The notes beneath the pieces were generated by a model. It was not told where the DNA came from, made no database searches, and saw only the letters and a program-made list of their open reading frames with translations. Made by a program: the position numbers and the translations under genes. Source: Calliopum simillimum (Eukaryota > Arthropoda > Insecta > Diptera > Lauxaniidae). From it: a DNA stretch of 64,000 nucleotides. Below are positions 59,481 through 64,000 of this stretch, piece after piece; position 1 is the stretch's first letter; each line of letters opens with the position of its first letter. Where the stretch lies: the NCBI GenBank assembly GCA_951812925.1, contig OX638368.1:151762492-151826491 (forward strand). The letters run 5' to 3'.

Positions 59481-61555
59481 CACGGTGGTTTTTAAAAAAT
59501 GTTAACTTTTTGAAATACCACCCGCGATTTTTTTCAGTGATAATGTTGGGGGACCCTTCTAGTATCTAAATCCGCGAACCGCGAAATCGAACGTCCAGCC
59601 GTTTTTTTTTTTTCGACATTTTAGTTTTTTTAACGATTTTTGAGTATGTCTCGGCGTTTATATACATATTATGTACACATATATATGTATATACGTACAT
59701 ATATATACTTGCATATGTATATATGTGTAATATATATATATGTATATATATATATATGTATATATATATACATACACACATACATACATACATACATACA
59801 AAAGATATCGTTTCCGCATCATTTATTTTTAAAAAAAATCGGTTTTTTCGTATTTAAGAAAAACACAAACAAAAACCGGAAACAGCAATAGTCATTCTAG
59901 ATGTGATTTTTGATGCTTAATCCGAACCCGGTCTTAGAATTGCTATATTATGTCTGGACTTTGAGATATCCTAACATAAATGTTTAAAGGACACCATTTT
60001 TATTCCTATTTTTGAAGTTATATAACAAGATAAGGTAATATTATGCCGTAAAATCTGGTATGACAGTTAATAGCCCTAGCTTTTTTCTTGAAAACTCAAT
60101 CAAACCGATAACGATATCTTTTTTTTTTGTCGGAGATATCTTAACCTAAAAAGTTAAAAAAGTGCAAAAACACGATTTTTAGCTATATTGGACGTTATAT
60201 GCAGGACACACAAAATTTTTTGGTGAATTTCTATTACCAGAAGCATTTGGTACTCTCTTTTGGCTTTTAATTGAGCTATCAAATGTTTATCTGCAATATT
60301 TCTCTGCAAAGTTATGTTAACTTTAAAATCACACCATGAAACTCAAAGTGAAAAATCTCGGTTTTCGGCTATATTTGAGGTTGTATACAGTACGGACGAA
60401 ATTCGTCTGCTCTTTTTTACTAACCGACGCATTTGAAACCATTCTTTATCTTCAAAATGAGCTACGAAGTGGTCTCTTGTAATTGTTTTCTAAAAAGTTA
60501 TGACTATTTTAAGACGACATGTTGCAGCAATATAAGGAATACTCGTTCACTGTGAGTTTGCACTCCATAGTGTAATTTTTAAATGGTCATAGCTTTGTGG
60601 AAAACAATCACCAGAGACCACTTGATAGCTCATTTTGAAGATAAAGAATGGTTTTAAATGCGTCGGTTAGTAAAAAAGAGCAGACAAATTTCGTCCGTAC
60701 TGTATAAAACCTCACATATAGCCGAAAACCGAGATTTTTCACTTTGAGTTTCATGGTGTGATTTTAAAGTTAACATAACTTTGCAGAGAAATATTGCAGA
60801 TAAGCATTTGATAGCTCAATTTAAAGCCAAAAGAAAGTACCAAATGCTTCTGGTAATAGAATTTCACAAAAAAATTTTGTGTCCTGCATATAACGTCCAA
60901 TATAGCTAAAAATCGTGTTTTTGCACTTTTTTAACTTTTTAGGTTAAGATATCTCCGACAAAAAAAAAATATCGTTATCGGTTCGATTGAGTTTTCAAGA
61001 AAAAAACTAGGGCTATTAACTGTCATACCAGATTTTACGGCATATTATTACCTTATCTTTTTATATAACTTCAAAAATATGAAAAAAATGGTCTCCTTTA
61101 AACATTTATGTAAGGATATCTCAAACTCCAGACGTAATAGAGCAATTCTAAGACCAGGTTCGGACTAAGCATCGAAAATCACATCTGGAATGACTATTGC
61201 TGTTTCCGTTTTATGTTTGTGTTTTTCTTAAATACGAAAAAACCGATTTTTTTTTTTTTAAAAAATGGTGCGGAAACGATACCTTTTATGTATATATATG
61301 TATATGTATACATATATACATACACAAGTATATATATGTACGTATATACATATATATGTGTACATAATATGTATATAAACACCGAGACATACTCAAAAAT
61401 CGTTAAAAAAACTAAAATGTCGAAAAAAAGAAAACGGCTGGACGTTCGATTTCGCGGTTCACGGATTTAGATACTAGAAGGGTCCCCCAACATTATCCCT
61501 GAAAAAAATCGCGGGTGGTATTTCAAAAAGTTAAAATTTTTTAAAAACCAACGTG
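59481..61555. mobile_element. Two-kilobase foldback element, CACGGTGG terminus
   Basis: Arms of about 1.0 kb (59481-60513 and 60584-61555) mirror each other nearly base for base around a loop of about 70 bases. Examples are AATCGAACGTCCAGCCGTTT against AAACGGCTGGACGTTCGATT, and ACCGACGCATTTGAAACCAT near the centre. Ends are CACGGTGGTTTTTAAAA and the complement of CACGTTGGTTTTTAAAA. The CACGGTG heptamer resembles Transib ends; the flanks share only GAGA, so the target duplication is uncertain. Each arm has an AT dinucleotide/CATA microsatellite and diverged subunits of about 200 bp. No coding sequence. Confidence 0.88.
59656..59801. repeat. TATA/CATA microsatellite in the left arm
   Basis: Runs of TATATATATG, CATACATACATACATACA and related repeats. 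The mirrored right arm has a shorter, interrupted version at about 61287-61375, so the arms have diverged here. The frame on each strand that looks like a Tyr/Ile-rich protein is an artefact of this tract. Confidence 0.9.
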
Positions 61556-62017
61556 GAGATTAATAAAGTTTTAGGGAAAAGCCGCAAAAAACTAATGTGT
61601 TGGTTTCATTCCAAATTTTATTACGAACAAAATGAGCCATGTCGGAACAAAATTGGTGCATGTTCAACAGAATACCTTATTTGTTGCACTAAAACTAAAT
61701 TTTGGTGAACCATTTTTTTTTTTAAGTAATATTTTTTATAAAAAGAACATTTAAAAATGAATTGGATAAGTTTCTTACAATAATCAATTTACAAAGTTTT
61801 TTGCAAGCTATACATTTCTGAAAATACACCCTTTTTATTAAAATCACAAAAATCGCCAACTTCAACACCCTATATTTTAACAACAATTGGTACTAGGACT
61901 AAATCCTCGCGCATAGGGTAAACTGGGTTACCTTTGACACTTAATTTTTTTGGACGATTGTTGCACATTTGACATTTACCTAAAAACACAAAATATATAA
62001 AAATAAATGGCACATTA

Positions 62018-62127
62018 TGGGAGTTATCGTGATTAAATATTCCCGGGGAATTTATTTCAGACTCTAATGGAGAATGCACTGCAGTCTGAGAAAAATTGCC
62101 CCGGAATATTTGTTCACGATAACCCCC
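62018..62127. mobile_element. Palindromic MITE family P, copy 3
   Basis: GGGAGTTATCGTGATTAAAT with TATTCCCGGGGAATTTATTT, then CAGTCTGAGAAAAATTGCCC and GTTCACGATAACCCCC. Same consensus as copies at 19727, 25304 and 63124. Confidence 0.82.
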
Positions 62128-62724
62128 TATATTTATTACTCGATATTAGAACCAGACGAACAATTTCAAAGCAGTTTTTTTTTTAAGTATTTTTCTAAAA
62201 AAAGATAATTTTTCAAATGTGGCTCATTTCAGGAATGATTTTCAAAAAAGCTTATTTCCATGTTAAACAAATCTTCAGTAATGAGAAAAAACTTCAAGGA
62301 GCTGTTTACAGTAAATTATTTTTTTTTTTTTTAATGTTTCCAGTCTAATAGTGAACTGAGCAGATTCTAATCCAAAATTGTTTTTTTTTTTTGAATCGTT
62401 CTAATAGACATGTTCCAAGATAAATATATAAATAAAATTTTGGAATTAACTGTGCTCTCTCGCACAGATGACTAAAATTTTATTAAAATGTAAATACTAA
62501 AAATATTACCACCACCAAATATTTTTAAAGGAAAAATTAATATGTAGTATAGCACGACATACCCTAAAAAACGTAGGTACGTTACAAAGTCATATTAGTG
62601 AAAAAAATTTAAAGATTTACATTCTAAATATATATGTGTATAAAAATAACAGTACTACATTAATATTGTTTATAATATGAATTGTAGATGGGTCCTTTTT
62701 CACTTCTTTTGAAGATAACGTTTA
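62128..62724. other. Intergenic sequence, 3' side of the minus-strand gene
   Basis: AT-rich. TTTATT at 62479-62484 (AATAAA on the minus strand) lies about 240 bases past the SMG6-like stop and is a possible polyadenylation signal. Nothing else recognised. Confidence 0.35.
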
Positions 62725-63065
62725 CTATAATTTACAATCATTTGCCCATTGCTGAAATTCACTTAGTTCGCTTACAGCCAAATTACGTGAGAGTGCTTTA
62801 ACACGCAAGTTGCGATCTGTAGTAACCAGGACTAGTTCCGTTTGTATTAAGCATTTGCCATCTGAAAGCGAACAAAAAACAGGTTTTAAGCATACAATTT
62901 ATAAACATTAAACACAGTAACCCTTTACCTTTACTAGTTTCAGTGCTCATTGTTTTAGATAAAGCCAGAGCTGTTGCCAAGATTTTATCATCATTTGAAA
63001 CATGTTCTTCTTCGACCAGTCCAAAAAGTGATGCATTGATTATAGAACCTTTAGTGGTAGCACAT
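62725..63065 (-). CDS. SMG6-like PIN endonuclease, C-terminal exons
   Basis: Two exons on the minus strand: 63065-62939 and 62861-62725, intron 62938-62862 with donor GTAAAG and acceptor TTTCAG, phase 1 on both sides, stop TAG at 62727-62725. The upstream acceptor TTTTTAAAG is at 63066-63067. Encoded blocks are CATTKGSIINASLFGL, VSNDDKILATALALSK and LVTTDRNLRVKALSRNLAVS, ending FQQWANDCKL. The NDD and TDRNLRVKAL motifs match the catalytic half of SMG6 (EST1A) PIN domains, which cut mRNA in nonsense-mediated decay. One Asp of the usual TDDRN is Thr here; the DRN Asp is kept. The first PIN half and EST1 domain are not in the window. Confidence 0.8.
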
Positions 63066-63123
63066 CTTTAAAAAGAAACATTTTTTTTTAACTGTGCAAC
63101 ACCCTGGCTATATGTGAGACTTC

Positions 63124-63227
63124 GGGGGTTATCGCGAATCAAGATTCCCGGGGAATTTTCTTAAACTGCAATAGAGAATGCACGGCAGTCTGAGAAAATT
63201 CCCCGGGAATATTTATTCACGATAACC
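63124..63227. mobile_element. Palindromic MITE family P, copy 4
   Basis: GGGGGTTATCGCGAATCAAG with ATTCCCGGGGAATTTTCTT, then GCAGTCTGAGAAAATTCCCC and TATTCACGATAACC. It sits just upstream of the SMG6-like exons, in the gap before the next frame. Confidence 0.82.
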
Positions 63228-63494
63228 ACATTTGTCTCCGCCATTTTAATTTAAAAAAAAAAAACTGATGAAAAATAACAACGATTCAAAATATGTAAAT
63301 TTAATAAATAGATTAGCCATTATTAAATTAAAAGCAAATTTTTTCCTACAAGTATATTTTTATTAAAAACGGATTTTGATTAAAAAAGGGGAAAAATTCT
63401 CGATCATTCAAATGGCCGAATATGACCTCATAATTGGATTCATCGAAAAACTCTGATTTACTATCTAAGAACAGCAGCTGCAGCAGCTTCATTT

Positions 63495-64000
63495 TCAGCA
63501 TCGATTGTTGTATTTGTTGCCAGTGAATTTATCGTGGCACTTAGGACACATCCATACATAACGATATTCTTTCATATGAGTTTTACGCATTTTTGCTAGT
63601 TCTGGATCGCAGTCGGTTACAATGGGGAAGAAAAGTGTTGGCGGGGCTTTTCTTGATTCTCCAGAAACAAAAGAATTAGTCGAAACACTTGAACTAAGCT
63701 CAAAATCTTCATAATCTGAACAAGAAGCCATAGAATCAGCATTCTCATCGATAATTAAAGGTTTAGATTCAAAATCATCCAAGTCATCAAAACAGTTATT
63801 AGAGTCGGAATTATCATGATGATCTTCAAGTTCGTTTTTAATTTTTCTTAAATTTTCTGCCGTTGGTAAAGTAACATTATTAACAAAGTCCCTCTGAATC
63901 TTCAATACCTTTTATCTCTTGTTTAAGATTATCAATCATTTCACGCTTGCATGATGAACCTTCAATATTTTTTATTTGTTGTTTAAGATTTTCAATAAGG
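63495..64000 (-). CDS. Unrecognised acidic protein, 5' partial, apparent frameshift
   Basis: On the minus strand a frame open from the window edge (64000) encodes tandem 20-residue units (IENLKQQIKNIEG..., IDNLKQEIKGIED...) and stops near 63865. A second frame, shifted by one base, takes over near 63905 and runs to 63495. It encodes an acidic middle (DDLDDFESKPLIIDENADS, CSDYEDFELSSSVSTNSF), then ELAKMRKTHMKEYRYVWMCP with a single CPKC pair and the end NKYNNRC. The coding-like character on both sides suggests one gene with a one-base shift or assembly error. AATAAA on this strand lies at 63363-63358. Function not recognised. It lies upstream of the SMG6-like exons on the same strand, so may be nested in an intron of that gene. 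Confidence 0.45.

Noticed and set aside
59566..61470. Tyr/Ile-rich and Lys-rich frames on both strands
   Set aside because: Products of the TATA/CATA microsatellite and mirrored foldback arms.

Overview
The window reads as AT-rich nuclear DNA of a higher fly: long AT-rich introns, GT-AG splice sites, AATAAA polyadenylation signals, and CAG/CAA-rich coding sequence. A decayed DD41D mariner of the type known as rosa from the fruit fly Ceratitis rosa, and the general repeat character, suggest a tephritid, but the species cannot be named from the sequence alone.

The main gene lies on the plus strand from 17934 to 57787. Five exons (17934-18265, 30348-30664, 33472-33699, 40067-44571, 56484-57787) join in consistent reading phase and encode about 2,227 residues. 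The 5' exons lie upstream of the window or were not recognised. The protein carries signature stretches of the Nance-Horan syndrome (NHS) family, so I call it guk-holder (gukh), the fly NHS homologue that links the Dlg and Scribble cortical scaffolds. The giant exon has two donors in the same phase (after 43317 and after 44571) and an in-frame stop at 44699. This predicts short, long and C-terminally truncated isoforms.

At the right edge on the minus strand, two exons (62725-62861 and 62939-63065) encode the end of the PIN nuclease domain of a SMG6-type nonsense-mediated decay factor, tail to tail with gukh. Just upstream on the same strand, 63495-64000 holds an unrecognised acidic reading frame with a 20-residue tandem repeat and an apparent frameshift.

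The rest is noncoding and heavily populated by transposon-derived DNA. Positions 1-17933 hold repeats, a broken mariner and a nearly intact DD37E Tc1/mariner transposon (one in-frame stop) nested inside another repeat element. The introns and 3' flank contain many foldback (inverted-repeat) elements. The largest (21252-24342) has arms built of 108-bp tandem repeats and a perfect 8-bp target duplication; the second largest is 59481-61555. Others lie at 5163, 26930, 31772, 36295, 37676, 49383 and 58370. Several share sequence motifs and form a family. There is also a four-copy palindromic MITE, a three-copy 0.9-1.0 kb repeat, a pogo-like element and tRNA-like fragments.

All similarity calls are from pattern recognition, and no database search was run. 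No tRNA, rRNA or CRISPR locus was found.
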